Assembly: GCF_000169175.1 (NCBI RefSeq)
Contig: NZ_AAWS01000002.1
Span: 248,001 to 312,000 of the forward strand
Direction of reading: 5' to 3'
Length of the DNA stretch: 64,000 nt
From: Microscilla marina ATCC 23134
GTDB taxonomy: Bacteria > Bacteroidota > Bacteroidia > Cytophagales > Microscillaceae
The translations under genes were made by a program, and so were the position numbers. The notes below the pieces were generated by a model. The model did not search any database. It saw nothing but the letters and a program-made list of their open reading frames with translations, and was not told where the DNA came from. Shown here piece after piece: positions 1-8,770 of the stretch (positions are counted from its first letter, which is position 1; every line of letters begins with the position of its first letter).

Positions 1-260
1 TTGTTGGTGTACAAATCATTGAATAACTGGAGTATTTGAAGCAACGCAGCATAGGATGAAGAGTGATATTGGAGAAACTGTAAATTTACTGATATTGGTT
101 TGTGGCTTACTTGTATGTATGCTTCGAGCCAATCTTTTACTTGTTGATAAAAAGCAGTAATGTGTTCACTGTCTTCTCCATAAATTTCGAAGAGGTTTGT
201 ATGTCTATTGAATAAAATATAGCTTTTTCCCTCTTTGTCTTTCATTCTTAAATCGTCCAT
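1..260 (-). CDS. SiaC-like (DUF1987) regulatory protein, N-terminal part
   Basis: The reverse strand reads open from an ATG at 258-260 to the window edge, so 86 residues are visible and the C-terminus is missing. The visible part contains FNRHTNLFEIYGED, then FYQQVKDWLEAY, then a segment with LQFLQYHSSSYAALLQIL. This order (short beta segment, a YxxxxxWLxxY helix, then a Y-x-S-S-S patch followed by a Leu-rich helix) matches the SiaC/DUF1987 family. Family knowledge: SiaC is a small phosphoprotein controlled by a SiaB kinase and a SiaA PP2C-type phosphatase, and its phospho-acceptor lies in the S/T-rich patch. No kinase or phosphatase lies beside it here; the PP2C gene at 25.7-28.1 kb is not adjacent. 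The assignment is by pattern only. Confidence 0.6.
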   Translation of the reverse strand, partial: MDDLRMKDKEGKSYILFNRHTNLFEIYGEDSEHITAFYQQVKDWLEAYIQVSHKPISVNLQFLQYHSSSYAALLQILQLFNDLYTN

Positions 261-481
261 AAGTATTTCTAAATAAAATAGTGTAATTGTGTGTTCAGTG
301 TAAATACTTTAAAAAGGAAAGAATAGGTGGAAAGAATCGTTCAACGTTTGATTCTGTTCGATAAAAGAATGAAAACCCTTCTTTTTTGTCATATTCAATC
401 CAAAACTGATTTTTTAGATTCTCTATAAATTTACTTTCCCGAAAGTTTGCCTGCTTTGTAGCAAGGGTGTATACTTATACC

Positions 482-1276
482 ATGTCAAAGTTTACAAATA
501 AAGTAATATGGATTACGGGGGCTTCTTCAGGCATTGGAGAAGCCCTGGCTTATCATTTTGCCGCACAAAATGCCCGGCTTGTACTATCGGCACGCCGCCA
601 AACTGAGCTCGAACGAGTAAAAAAACAATGTGGTGCTGCTGCCGATGTATTGGTATTGCCCCTTGACCTTGCCCAAAGCAACACTTTTGCCGATAAAGTA
701 GCCGAAGTGGTTCAAAAATTTGGGCAAATAGATTACCTCATCAATAACGGTGGCATCAGTCAGCGGAGCCTTATCAAAGAGACACTCGCCGAGGTAGATC
801 GCCAGATTATGGAAGTCAATTACTTTGGAAACATCTTGCTTACCAAGGCGGTGTTGCCTCACATGGTTGCTCAAAAACAAGGACATGTGACCATTATCAG
901 TAGCGTTGCCGGAAAACTCGCCGCTCCTTTGCGTTCTACCTATTCAGCGTCCAAGGCTGCCGTTATTTCTTTTTTCGAAACCGTCAGGGCAGAATACCAC
1001 CACAACGTAGAGGTGTTGGTGGTGTGTCCTGGGTATATCCAAACCAACGTATCGGTCAATGCCCTTACCGGAGATGGCTCTGCCCAGAATACAATGGACA
1101 GCACCACTGGCAGCGGTATTTTGCCCGAACGTTGCGCAGCCCTTATTGCCAGCGCCATTCGCAAGCGCAAGCAGCAGGTCATTATCAGTGGGGCAAGAGA
1201 AAAACTGGGAATCATTGTCAAGAAATTTTTCCCTCGTTTGTTTGCCCACATGGTGCGCAAGGCTAAAGTAGCGTAG
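482..1276 (+). CDS. Short-chain dehydrogenase/reductase (SDR)
   Basis: This 264-residue classical SDR has a Rossmann N-terminus with TGASSGIG (residues 12-19), an NNGG motif, SSVAGK with catalytic Ser near 141, and YSASK with Tyr154 and Lys158, followed by CPGYIQT. The family uses NAD(P)H to reduce or oxidise carbonyl/hydroxyl groups; the layout recalls the DHRS7B-like group, but the substrate cannot be read. I chose ATG at 482 because the in-frame GTG at 467 only adds five unconserved residues. It is a single gene, followed by a 168-bp gap before a PAP2 phosphatase gene on the same strand. The C-terminus is basic (KKFFPRLFAHMVRKAKVA) and may touch the membrane. Confidence 0.9.
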   Translation: MSKFTNKVIWITGASSGIGEALAYHFAAQNARLVLSARRQTELERVKKQCGAAADVLVLPLDLAQSNTFADKVAEVVQKFGQIDYLINNGGISQRSLIKETLAEVDRQIMEVNYFGNILLTKAVLPHMVAQKQGHVTIISSVAGKLAAPLRSTYSASKAAVISFFETVRAEYHHNVEVLVVCPGYIQTNVSVNALTGDGSAQNTMDSTTGSGILPERCAALIASAIRKRKQQVIISGAREKLGIIVKKFFPRLFAHMVRKAKVA

Positions 1277-1402
1277 TACTCTAGCTTCTAAGTAGGTAAA
1301 TGTTGGGCTGTTTTTAAATACTGAAATTTGGGCTTTGACTGAAAACTAAAGATGAATAACCAAAGCCTGTACACGTCCACTTCCGATTTAAAAAATACTG
1401 AT

Positions 1403-1410
1403 TAACTTTG
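1403..1410 (+). promoter_or_regulatory. Possible Bacteroidota -7 promoter element
   Basis: TAACTTTG fits the Bacteroidota -7 consensus TAnnTTTG and sits 34 bp before the PAP2 start codon at 1445. No clear TTTG -33 box is present at the expected distance, so support is weak. Confidence 0.3.
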
Positions 1411-1444
1411 CCCATAAATTGCTTGTGTTGCAAATAATAGAGAT

Positions 1445-2023
1445 ATGTTACATCAATTAATACAAGCTGATATTCAGCTATTTACTTTTTTAAACGGATT
1501 CCACTCTCCTTTCTGGGACCAAGTGATGTGGTGGATAAGTGCCCGTACCCCCTGGATTCCGTTCTACGTGTTTTTGGTCGTGGCAATGGTCATGCGTTTG
1601 CGTTGGAAAAAAGGCTTGTTGGCGGTAGTATCTATAGTATTGGTGGTCATCATTGCCGATCGTTTTACTTCTGGTTTTATGAAACCCCACTTCAAACGCC
1701 CACGTCCCTCGCACGAACAAAAACTAAGGGCAACCACCCACGTAGTAAAAGACGCCAATGGGCACGAATATCGGGGAGGGGCTTATGGGTTTGCTTCGTC
1801 GCATTCAGCCAATGCTTTTGGCATGGCAATGTTTATGTTTTTGTTGTTTCGGGGGCACTGGCGCTGGATGTTTGCCTGGGCGTTTGTAGTAGCCTATAGC
1901 CGCATTTATTTGGGGGTGCACTACCCCGGCGATATTTTAGTAGGTGGTTTGGTGGGCTGTTTGGCTGCCTGGTTCATGTACCAGGTGTACAAAAGGTTGG
2001 CTGGGGTAATGGTAAAGGAGTAG
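1445..2023 (+). CDS. PAP2-family membrane phosphatase
   Basis: This 192-residue membrane protein carries the three phosphatidic acid phosphatase type 2 signatures: KPHFKRPRPSHE (K-x6-RP), SSHSANAFG (PSGH-like, with the catalytic His), and SRIYLGVHYPGDI (SR-x5-H-x3-D). Hydrophobic segments surround each motif, as expected for a six-helix inner-membrane enzyme with its active site on the periplasmic side. Members dephosphorylate undecaprenyl pyrophosphate or phosphatidylglycerol-phosphate type lipids; I cannot tell which from sequence. The N-terminus (DIQLFTFLNGFHSPFWDQVM) is typical of Bacteroidota homologues. It converges with the LytTR regulator gene, with about 100 bp between them. Confidence 0.93.
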   Translation: MLHQLIQADIQLFTFLNGFHSPFWDQVMWWISARTPWIPFYVFLVVAMVMRLRWKKGLLAVVSIVLVVIIADRFTSGFMKPHFKRPRPSHEQKLRATTHVVKDANGHEYRGGAYGFASSHSANAFGMAMFMFLLFRGHWRWMFAWAFVVAYSRIYLGVHYPGDILVGGLVGCLAAWFMYQVYKRLAGVMVKE

Positions 2024-2126
2024 TTGGGAGCAACAAGGTATAAGCTACAAGTATTTAGGTGCCGATGTATATCGTTGCTGCAATAATGGTTTTAAGAAAA
2101 TCTCTCTCTGTTGAAAAATTGAACCA

Positions 2127-2843
2127 TCAAAAACTCAGCAACTCTTTAAATTTATTGGCTTGCCTTCGCGAAATCTCTATTTCTTCTCCCGTTTTGAGCA
2201 TTACCTTCAGGTTGCCACTAAACCAGGGAATAATTTTGTCAATCCATTGTAAATTGATGATATGCTGACGGTTAGCCCTGAAAAAAACGTGAGGATCGAG
2301 TCGTTGTTCCATATAATTGAGTGAGCGGGCAATGAGGGGTTGGTGGTCTTCGAAAAAGATACGGGTGTGGTTGCCTTCTATCTCAAACAATCGCACCTTT
2401 TTTAATTGAATAAACCAACACTGTTCCCCATCTTTTACAAACACCTGATCGTGTTCGCTCAGTATTTCTTTGGCAGCAGATGGTAGTGGGGTGGTGGCAC
2501 TTGCCAAAAGTTTTTCTATCGCAGTTTTGAGCCTCACAGGTTGCACAGGCTTAAGCAAATAGTCGAGGGCGTTGTATTCAAACGACTTCAGAGCATACTC
2601 GTCAAAGGCAGTGGTAAATATTACCTGTGGGGTAATGGTTAGCTCTTCCAAAAGTTCGAATCCGGTTTTGCCGGGCATTTCTATATCCAAAAAAATAAGG
2701 TCAGGCGAATGTTGCGCTATTTTTTCTGCGGCTTCCATTGCATTGGCTGCTTCGTCGAGTATTTCTATGGTAGGATGTACTTTGAGTAAAGTGCGGAGTT
2801 CCTGACGCGCCAGCCGCGAGTCGTCTATAATGATTGCTTTCAT
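2127..2843 (-). CDS. LytTR-family response regulator
   Basis: The 238-residue protein has an N-terminal receiver domain (about 1-115) with acidic pair Asp7/Asp8, phospho-acceptor Asp53 in FLDIEMPG, Thr78 and Lys98 (LLKPV). A C-terminal LytTR DNA-binding domain (about 140-236) follows, with RIFFEDHQPLIARSLNYMEQ and FFRANRQHIIN. The start is ATG at 2843; an in-frame TTG at 2852 adds only three residues. It lies 31 bp downstream of a LytS-type kinase gene on the same strand, so the two should form a cognate pair. LytTR regulators bind direct repeats upstream of few targets, often exopolysaccharide, autolysis or transport genes; no target is evident here. Confidence 0.93.
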   Translation of the reverse strand: MKAIIIDDSRLARQELRTLLKVHPTIEILDEAANAMEAAEKIAQHSPDLIFLDIEMPGKTGFELLEELTITPQVIFTTAFDEYALKSFEYNALDYLLKPVQPVRLKTAIEKLLASATTPLPSAAKEILSEHDQVFVKDGEQCWFIQLKKVRLFEIEGNHTRIFFEDHQPLIARSLNYMEQRLDPHVFFRANRQHIINLQWIDKIIPWFSGNLKVMLKTGEEIEISRRQANKFKELLSF

Positions 2844-2874
2844 AAGGTGCAAATATAGTTTTTCTTGGAGAAAT

Positions 2875-3924
2875 TTAGCCCGGAATCAAGACCATAGCAT
2901 TTACTTTGCCTTGTTTTTCACTGAGCTTTATTTGAGCTTCGGTTCCATACAACATCTGCAAGCGTTCGCGGACATTTTGTAAACCTGTACCTGTGCTTTC
3001 CTTCGTGTTTTTTAGCGCAAGCGACCCCGTATTTTCTACTTCCAGGGTCACTGTTCCATTATCTTTAGTGCCTTTCAGCAATATTTTACCTCCTTGTGGC
3101 AATTGAGCAATGCCATGTTTGATGCCGTTTTCTACCAGAGTTTGCACGAGCATAGGGGGCACTTGCACATCCATAATAGCTGGGTTGATCTGGTTTTCAA
3201 ACTGTAGCCTGTCTTCAAACTGAATAGAAGCCAGTTGCAGATAACTATCAACCACCGTTAGCTCGTCTGCCAACGATACTTGCCGGGCGTTGCTGTAGCG
3301 CAAAGAATAACGCATCAGCTCTGACAAAGAAGTGAGCATTTCGCGGGCTTTAGTTGGATCTTCTAAAATGAGCGCCCTAATATTGTTTAAGGCATTGAAC
3401 ATAAAGTGCGGGTTAATTTGAGCCTTTAGTGCCATTAGTTGGGCTTCTTGTGCCATAGATGCCATCTTCCATTGATCTATTTCGGCTTGTTTGTAGTTTT
3501 TGAAAAAATGCCAGCCAAAGTATAACAAAGACCACATAAAGGTGACTACCACCACATTGAAAATGATAGAAAGTGCCAAGGGGAGCGTAAATGCTACAGG
3601 CTTGGTATTGATAAAAGCAAGGAGCCTCCAGATAGAAGTATTGGCTACAAACCAAACCATACCAATGACCACACAAGCAGGTAATACCCGCAATATTATC
3701 TGTCCCATGTTTAGTTTGAGCCACCCCTGGCGTTTGATAAAGCTACGGTAGGCGTGAGTAAGCACCAACCCCATCAATGATATAGCAATATTGAATATCA
3801 TAGAATGTAGTTTTGGACTTCCGTAAAGACTCGCAAATCCAAAACCAGTCAATGTATACACGCCCCAACCAATGCCTTGGCAGTACCAATAATACTTGTT
3901 TGCCTGGCGATGTGTGCTTGCCAT
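2875..3924 (-). CDS. LytS/YehU-type sensor histidine kinase
   Basis: This 349-residue kinase has four hydrophobic segments in the first 140 residues, then a helical linker and a His_kinase domain. Phospho-acceptor His173 lies in QINPHFMFNALNN. The ATPase N-box is LVENGIKHGI (Asn266), and GTGLQNVRERLQMLYG forms the G-box. The TM region is not the classic 5TM-LYT domain but the short four-helix type common in Bacteroidota. I chose ATG at 3924 because it follows the stop of the preceding small gene by four bases; a longer in-frame start at 3999 would overlap that gene. It should phosphorylate the LytTR regulator encoded immediately downstream. Confidence 0.92.
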   Translation of the reverse strand: MASTHRQANKYYWYCQGIGWGVYTLTGFGFASLYGSPKLHSMIFNIAISLMGLVLTHAYRSFIKRQGWLKLNMGQIILRVLPACVVIGMVWFVANTSIWRLLAFINTKPVAFTLPLALSIIFNVVVVTFMWSLLYFGWHFFKNYKQAEIDQWKMASMAQEAQLMALKAQINPHFMFNALNNIRALILEDPTKAREMLTSLSELMRYSLRYSNARQVSLADELTVVDSYLQLASIQFEDRLQFENQINPAIMDVQVPPMLVQTLVENGIKHGIAQLPQGGKILLKGTKDNGTVTLEVENTGSLALKNTKESTGTGLQNVRERLQMLYGTEAQIKLSEKQGKVNAMVLIPG

Positions 3925-3928
3925 AGAG

Positions 3929-4132
3929 TTAGCTTTTTTGGGCAGCAATATACTGATTCTTATTGAGATTCCGGGCTTGTTTTTTTTGTGCCAAGCCAAT
4001 GATTAAAAATGTGAACCAAGGAGTATAAAAACTAAAGAAGTCCCAAAAAGGAGTAGACAATAGTAAGTGAATAGCCATACTAACAGTCAAGCCAATGGCT
4101 CCGATAATGATGAATGGTGTTTTTGATTTCAT
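3929..4132 (-). CDS. Small two-helix membrane protein upstream of the kinase
   Basis: This 67-residue frame begins with MKSKTPFIIIGAIGLTVSMA and has two hydrophobic stretches (about 6-26 and 32-48), then a basic, polar tail (QKKQARNLNKNQ). It ends four bases before the chosen kinase start, which suggests translational coupling and one operon: membrane protein, kinase, regulator. I do not recognise a family. A role as an accessory or sensing subunit of the kinase is inference from position alone. The downstream end of the frame overlaps the extra N-terminal codons of the longer kinase alternative, which supports the shorter kinase start. Confidence 0.6.
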   Translation of the reverse strand: MKSKTPFIIIGAIGLTVSMAIHLLLSTPFWDFFSFYTPWFTFLIIGLAQKKQARNLNKNQYIAAQKS

Positions 4133-4157
4133 AATGAATAATGATTATAAGTTTTAT

Positions 4158-4315
4158 TGATCTGGAAAAAATAAGCTGTGCCAATTCAAGAAAATATATT
4201 GTTCTCAGACGATTCAAAAAAAACGATGTATAGCCAAAGCTATGAAACTTTTTTTTGAGAAGAAGGAGGGCAATAGATACACTTTAATGGCTCAAATTTT
4301 TTATGAAAGATCACT
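4158..4315. repeat. Foldback (MITE-like) element, family I, copy 1
   Basis: This 158-bp block is nearly identical to 54089-54247. It begins TGATCTGG and ends AAGATCA(CT), giving short inverted ends. The inner sequence is also an imperfect palindrome: TTCAAAAAAAA pairs with TTTTTTTTGAGAA around TATAGC-CAAA-GCTATG, and the outer CCAATTC...ATATTG region mirrors CTATTG...AATGG. The right end overlaps the stop codon of the alpha/beta hydrolase gene (AAG TGA TC on the reverse strand). It encodes no protein. Flanking duplication is unclear for this copy. Confidence 0.85.
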
Positions 4316-5216
4316 TAAAGCCTGCCCCCTTCAGAAAAGCCCTGAGTTTTTGTATCATCCAGGTTTTGTCGTCATACATAATAAAGTGCTTGGCACTTTT
4401 GTGCATCAAAAACTGGTGTTGAGGAATGCGGGCAATCTGCCGGGTATAATTTTTTTTCACTGCTTCCAGTGGTGCACCGTATTCTTTGCCCCACCAAACC
4501 CCCATGACCAATGTGGGTGCCTTAATGTTGGCTACTTGTTGACGCAAGTCTATAGTATACAGCTCATACATTGCCTGAGCTATAGCTTTAGGGTCAGATT
4601 TTAAGTTCCACTGAAGCACTTGCTTGATGCGTGCCTCCGAGCTAATCATTGCCTGAACCGTCCGGAGTTGATTTTTTTTAGCCACTTCTTTAGAAACAGG
4701 CTTGAGCATTTGTTCTTTCATCTGTTGTGCAATGGGTTGCATACTTTGGGAGGTAGCAGCAGGATTTTGCATGCCACCTAAAAAAGGCAAGCCATCTACT
4801 GAGACCAGTTTTTGAATTAAGTTGGGGCGTTCGGCAGCAATCCAAAACGACATAAATCCTCCCAGGCTATGCCCAATAAGGGTGACATTTTTCAATTGCT
4901 TTTTGTCTATATAAGTAATGATTTGATCCTTGACCACGGGCAACATTGCGTTGGTCTTAAGAGCGGGTTGTCCGGCAAAACCAGCCAAAGTAAACACATG
5001 GCAAGCATACTCTTTTTTAAATACCGCTACAGTTTCGTTCCATACCTCTCCGGGGCAACCCAAGCCAGGAATAAACAATATATTGCCCGATTTATTGGTG
5101 CCGGTTACAGTTACTTTAAATGCTTTGGTACCATTGTCTGGGGTGGCAACAACTGCCGTAATGCCCAAAATAAGCGAGGTGATCAGGCTAATAAAAATAA
5201 CAGGTAATTTTTTCAT
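4311..5216 (-). CDS. Exported alpha/beta-fold hydrolase
   Basis: This 301-residue protein starts at ATG 5216 with a signal-peptide-like N-terminus (MKKLPVIFISLITSLILGIT...). The mature part has the oxyanion region LFIPGLGCPGEVW, the nucleophile elbow GHSLGG, and a late His in MHKSAKHFIMYDD that suits the catalytic triad. The acid residue probably lies near the strand with TLVMGVWWG, but I cannot place it firmly. Substrate is unknown; esters, lactones or amides are all possible. An in-frame upstream start at 5246 would put ten polar residues before the signal peptide, so I prefer 5216. The last codon and stop lie inside the end of a family I foldback element. Confidence 0.88.
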   Translation of the reverse strand: MKKLPVIFISLITSLILGITAVVATPDNGTKAFKVTVTGTNKSGNILFIPGLGCPGEVWNETVAVFKKEYACHVFTLAGFAGQPALKTNAMLPVVKDQIITYIDKKQLKNVTLIGHSLGGFMSFWIAAERPNLIQKLVSVDGLPFLGGMQNPAATSQSMQPIAQQMKEQMLKPVSKEVAKKNQLRTVQAMISSEARIKQVLQWNLKSDPKAIAQAMYELYTIDLRQQVANIKAPTLVMGVWWGKEYGAPLEAVKKNYTRQIARIPQHQFLMHKSAKHFIMYDDKTWMIQKLRAFLKGAGFK

Positions 5217-5722
5217 TGTGATTTGATTTGTGAATGATTTACTCAAAAGTACGGCAATTGATTACGCAAGAAAAGCAAAACATGACGAGCGGTACACCAC
5301 CTTGATAAGCGGTAAATCCAGGGCAAGGTGGCTTTGTCTGAAATAGGTATCAGAGAACTATTGCGTGACAGACAGGCGTGAAATACCTAAAATTTAGTTT
5401 TTATTTACTAATTTTGGCGGTTAATAAAACTACAAAACTCACCTGCTGGTCTAAACAGGTGTTTTGTTTTATAGAACACTTTGGTTTTTACGTTTTAACT
5501 AATGTTACTATGCTCCACAAAGATTTAAGCCAAAATGACTTGTTGATTAGGAGTAACTGATAGTCAACGATAAATTAGGTGAGTTACTTTCTAGCAAAAT
5601 TATAAACACTTAAAAATAAGCAACTTATACGTTTGTTGGTTGCTAGTAGAGCAGGGTGTACCTAAGGATTTGCGACTTGTCTCTTGAAGCTTGTACCTAT
5701 TAGTTAGACACTTTGTCTCCAA
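5217..5722. other. Intergenic gap with two hairpins
   Basis: No gene is supported here. CCACCTTG at 5297-5304 pairs with CAAGGTGG at 5324-5331. CACCTG near 5440 pairs with CAGGTG at 5456-5461 and is followed by a T-rich run, which looks like a terminator or attenuator with no obvious upstream gene. A copy of the dispersed motif AGCAGGGTGTACCT lies at 5650-5663. Confidence 0.5.
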
Positions 5723-7441
5723 ATGATTGAAAATATGAGGAAAAATTTACACTATTCAGCCTGGTTAATGCTATTGGTCTTACTTGTTGGAAACGTGATG
5801 TTTGTGCAAGCACAAACCCAGCGAGGTCCAATTGGAAAAAATGGCATGGTAGTAACTGCCCACCCTGACGCGTCTAAGATAGGTCTGGAGATTTTGAAAA
5901 AAGGAGGGAACGCGTATGATGCTGCTGTAGCAGTACAGTTTGCCCTAGCAGTGTGTTACCCGGCTGCCGGAAATATAGGGGGAGGTGGATTTATGGTGTA
6001 TCGCCATGCCGATGGCACCATTGGTGCCCTGGACTACCGCGAAAAAGCCCCCGCAAAAGCCCATCGTGATATGTACCTCGACAAAGGCGGCAAAGTAATC
6101 AAGAACTTGAGCCGTTATGGGCATTTGGCAGCAGGAGTACCCGGAGCAGTAGATGCCATGCTCAAAGTGCACCAAAGGTTTGGTAAGTTGCCTTTCAAAG
6201 AGGTTATACAGCCCTCTATAGATTTAGCCGCCCGTGGGGTGGTACTTACCGATAAAGAAGCCCAACGCCTGAACAAAAGCCGCAATGCTTTTTTTGACCA
6301 TAACACACAACCTCCTTATCCGCTGGTGCGCAATGACAAAACCCCGTTTAAAAAAGGCGATGTAACTATATATACCGACTTGGCAAAAACCCTGGAGCGC
6401 ATTCGTGACAAAGGTCGAGATGGTTTTTATGCTGGCAAAACTGCCGACTTGATTGTTAAAGAAATGAAAGCCGGAGGGGGCATTATATCCAAAGAAGACC
6501 TTCAAAATTATAGCGCAGTATGGCGCATTCCGGTGGCAGGTACTTACAAAGGTTACCGCATCATTTCTATGTGTCCCCCCTCTGCCGGAGGCATTGTGTT
6601 GTTGCAAATGCTCAAGATGGTAGAACCTTATGACCTGAGTAAAATGGGGTGGCAAACCCCCAAGACTGTACAACTCATGGTAGAAGCCGAGCGCAGGAGC
6701 TATGCCGACCGTGCCAAGTACCTGGGCGATTCTGATTTTTACCCAGTGCCCCTACACAATCTGCTGGATTCCGCCTACCTGAAGCAACGCATGAAAGACT
6801 TTAGCTTTGATAAAGCAGGAAGCTCTACAAAGACCAAAGAAGGCAAGTGGGGGAGCCATAGTGAAGAAACCACGCATTTTTCTATTGTAGACAAGGCAGG
6901 CAATGCAGTTAGCATTACTACTACGCTCAACAGTGGGTATGGGTCTTATGTCATGGTATCGGGTGCAGGTTTTTTGCTTAACAACGAAATGGACGATTTC
7001 AGTGTCAAACCTGGCGTACCCAATATTTACGGGTTGGTAGGCAACGAAGCCAACTCGATAGCACCCGGCAAGCGTATGCTAAGCTCTATGACACCTACCA
7101 TTATAGAAAAAAATGGTAAATTGAAAATGGTTGTAGGCACTCCGGGAGGTTCTACCATTACTACTTCGGTTTTTCAAACCATACTCAATGTGTTGGAACA
7201 TAACATGACTATGCAAGAGGCAGTCAATGCTCCACGGTTTCACCACCAATGGTTGCCCGACGAAGTGTTTGTAGAGAATAAGGCTCTGAGCCAAAAAACC
7301 AGGCAAATCTTGCGTAAACTGGGCTATATGATTCGTCCCAGGTCACCTATAGGTAGGGTAGAAGGTATTTTGGTATTGCCCCAAGGTAAACTGGAAGGAG
7401 GCGCCGATCGACGTGGCGATGATACAGCTTTGGGCTACTAG
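5723..7441 (+). CDS. ggt: Gamma-glutamyltransferase precursor
   Basis: This 572-residue protein has a signal peptide (hydrophobic core AWLMLLVLLVGNV, then FVQAQ) and a full GGT/Ntn-hydrolase body. The self-cleavage site is GSHSEETTHFSIVD, with nucleophile Thr384, giving large and small subunits. SITTTLNSGYGS and GTPGGSTITTSVFQ are the expected small-subunit motifs. The enzyme transfers or hydrolyses gamma-glutamyl groups of glutathione and related peptides in the periplasm. The first ATG is at 5723; ATG 5735 (MRKNLHYSAW) gives an equally good signal peptide. It is monocistronic, with an AGCCAGCAA/TTGCTGGCT inverted repeat downstream. Confidence 0.96.
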   Translation: MIENMRKNLHYSAWLMLLVLLVGNVMFVQAQTQRGPIGKNGMVVTAHPDASKIGLEILKKGGNAYDAAVAVQFALAVCYPAAGNIGGGGFMVYRHADGTIGALDYREKAPAKAHRDMYLDKGGKVIKNLSRYGHLAAGVPGAVDAMLKVHQRFGKLPFKEVIQPSIDLAARGVVLTDKEAQRLNKSRNAFFDHNTQPPYPLVRNDKTPFKKGDVTIYTDLAKTLERIRDKGRDGFYAGKTADLIVKEMKAGGGIISKEDLQNYSAVWRIPVAGTYKGYRIISMCPPSAGGIVLLQMLKMVEPYDLSKMGWQTPKTVQLMVEAERRSYADRAKYLGDSDFYPVPLHNLLDSAYLKQRMKDFSFDKAGSSTKTKEGKWGSHSEETTHFSIVDKAGNAVSITTTLNSGYGSYVMVSGAGFLLNNEMDDFSVKPGVPNIYGLVGNEANSIAPGKRMLSSMTPTIIEKNGKLKMVVGTPGGSTITTSVFQTILNVLEHNMTMQEAVNAPRFHHQWLPDEVFVENKALSQKTRQILRKLGYMIRPRSPIGRVEGILVLPQGKLEGGADRRGDDTALGY

Positions 7442-7455
7442 CGTATTATGAGCAA

Positions 7456-7506
7456 AGCCAGCAACAAATCATTGATATGTTCGTTATCTTTTGAGCTTGC
7501 TGGCTT
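7456..7506 (+). terminator. Inverted repeat after ggt
   Basis: AGCCAGCAA just after the ggt stop pairs with TTGCTGGCT about 35 bp further on. There is no long T run, so it may be a hairpin rather than an efficient terminator. Confidence 0.35.
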
Positions 7507-7751
7507 GAGTAAGTACACAACATATCTTAATTATATTGAAGTGGCACAACACCTCGATATTTGTCACTTCACAAAAACATTTACTTAGTAACAAAATGAT
7601 CCATTATAACAACACTCCATCGCTTTTAACTTCGTGTAGCTCAGCACAACAGCACAGCGTGTGTGCTTTGTCAAATAAAAGCACCAGGAAGAAGGTTTTC
7701 AACCTGTTGAATTTTAGTATAATACCAGGTGTTGATACTCGTACAACAGTG

Positions 7752-8717
7752 ATGGACTACTGTTATAAACATGTTACTTTTTTTGCCTGCCTGTTATTGC
7801 TGAGTTGGGCAAGCCTACAAAACACCGTTGCCCAGCGTCGTCCTTTTGGCGAAACCGAAGGTTATATGAGCTTTGGTATACAGCTCAATGCAATGAACTT
7901 TAAAGGAGATGTTTATTCTGATTTGTCGCTTACCCGTCCAGGTGTTTTTTTGCACGCCACCCGTAAATTGGGCGAAAGGGTACACGCCCGCCTAAGCATA
8001 GGGGTGGGACGTATTATGGGCAACGATATCAAAGCAGAAGAAAACAGTTTCAAGTATGCCCGTAACCTTAATTTTCGCAATGATTTAAAGGAAATCACTT
8101 TGGTAGGTACCTATGATATTGCCGGAAGCCCTGGACGTTTTTTTCGTCGCAGAGACTTTACGCCTTATGTGTTGGGTGGTATAGGTATAGTACATCATAG
8201 CCCCAAAGGACATGCCGAAGCAACCAGCGCCGCCCGCTGGACCGATTTGCAGGCGTTGGGTACCGAAGGACAAGGCAGGCCAGACTACGATACCCCCTAT
8301 AGCAAGGTGCAAGTAGTAGTTCCATTGGGTATTGGTTTACGCTGGAAGCTAAACCGCCGCTGGGACTTTGCCATTGAAGCCAGTGTGCGTTTGTCTCTGA
8401 CCGACTATTTAGATGATGTAGGAGGCAATTTTGTAGACCCCAGTGATTTGAACAGCGACTTAGCCAAAAGTTTTGCCAATCGGTCGTTTGAGGCAATAGG
8501 TGCCATTAACCGTACCCCAAGAAATGTAGGGCAATTGCGTGAGCAATACGGCTCTACCACTTATACTGGGTTTGATGGCAATGCTTACGAAAACCTCAAT
8601 AATTTGGGAGTGGGTGACGCCAGAGGTAAAAAAGGGAAAGATATTTATATTGTCACCGGATTTCACTTTACCTATATTATAGATACAGGGCTAAGCTGCC
8701 CTCAACTAAGGTGGTAA
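7752..8717 (+). CDS. Outer-membrane beta-barrel protein (DUF6089-like)
   Basis: The frame is open from 7536, but ATG 7752 starts a good signal peptide (ACLLLLSWASLQNTVAQR), while the 72 preceding residues look non-coding, so I call 321 residues. The mature protein has alternating beta strands (SFGIQLNAMNF, RLSIGVGRI, FTPYVLGGIGIVHHSP, VPLGIGLRWKLNRRWDFAIEASVR) and ends with a strand of the type FHFTYIID. This fits an OmpA-like or DUF6089-type outer-membrane barrel of Bacteroidota. The function is unknown; some relatives accompany gliding or T9SS loci, but nothing local supports that. A strong hairpin terminator follows directly. Confidence 0.75.
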   Translation: MDYCYKHVTFFACLLLLSWASLQNTVAQRRPFGETEGYMSFGIQLNAMNFKGDVYSDLSLTRPGVFLHATRKLGERVHARLSIGVGRIMGNDIKAEENSFKYARNLNFRNDLKEITLVGTYDIAGSPGRFFRRRDFTPYVLGGIGIVHHSPKGHAEATSAARWTDLQALGTEGQGRPDYDTPYSKVQVVVPLGIGLRWKLNRRWDFAIEASVRLSLTDYLDDVGGNFVDPSDLNSDLAKSFANRSFEAIGAINRTPRNVGQLREQYGSTTYTGFDGNAYENLNNLGVGDARGKKGKDIYIVTGFHFTYIIDTGLSCPQLRW

Positions 8718-8728
8718 AATGTAGGGCA

Positions 8729-8762
8729 TAAAAAAAGCGGGGTGGAAGCCTCGCTTTTTTTA
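8729..8762. terminator. Bidirectional rho-independent terminator
   Basis: AAAAAAAGCGGGG, a short loop, then CCTCGCTTTTTTT form a G/C stem flanked by A and T runs. It separates the barrel gene (+) from the TerB-like genes (-) and can serve both strands. Confidence 0.85.
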
Positions 8763-8770
8763 TCTTCAAC

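Noticed and set aside
2059-2268. Forward frame over the LytTR gene
   Set aside because: It overlaps the well-supported response-regulator coding sequence on the other strand.
5378-5560. Short forward frame MKYLKFSFYLLILAV... as a gene
   Set aside because: It crosses a terminator-like hairpin, has no motif or conserved composition, and sits in a repeat-rich gap.
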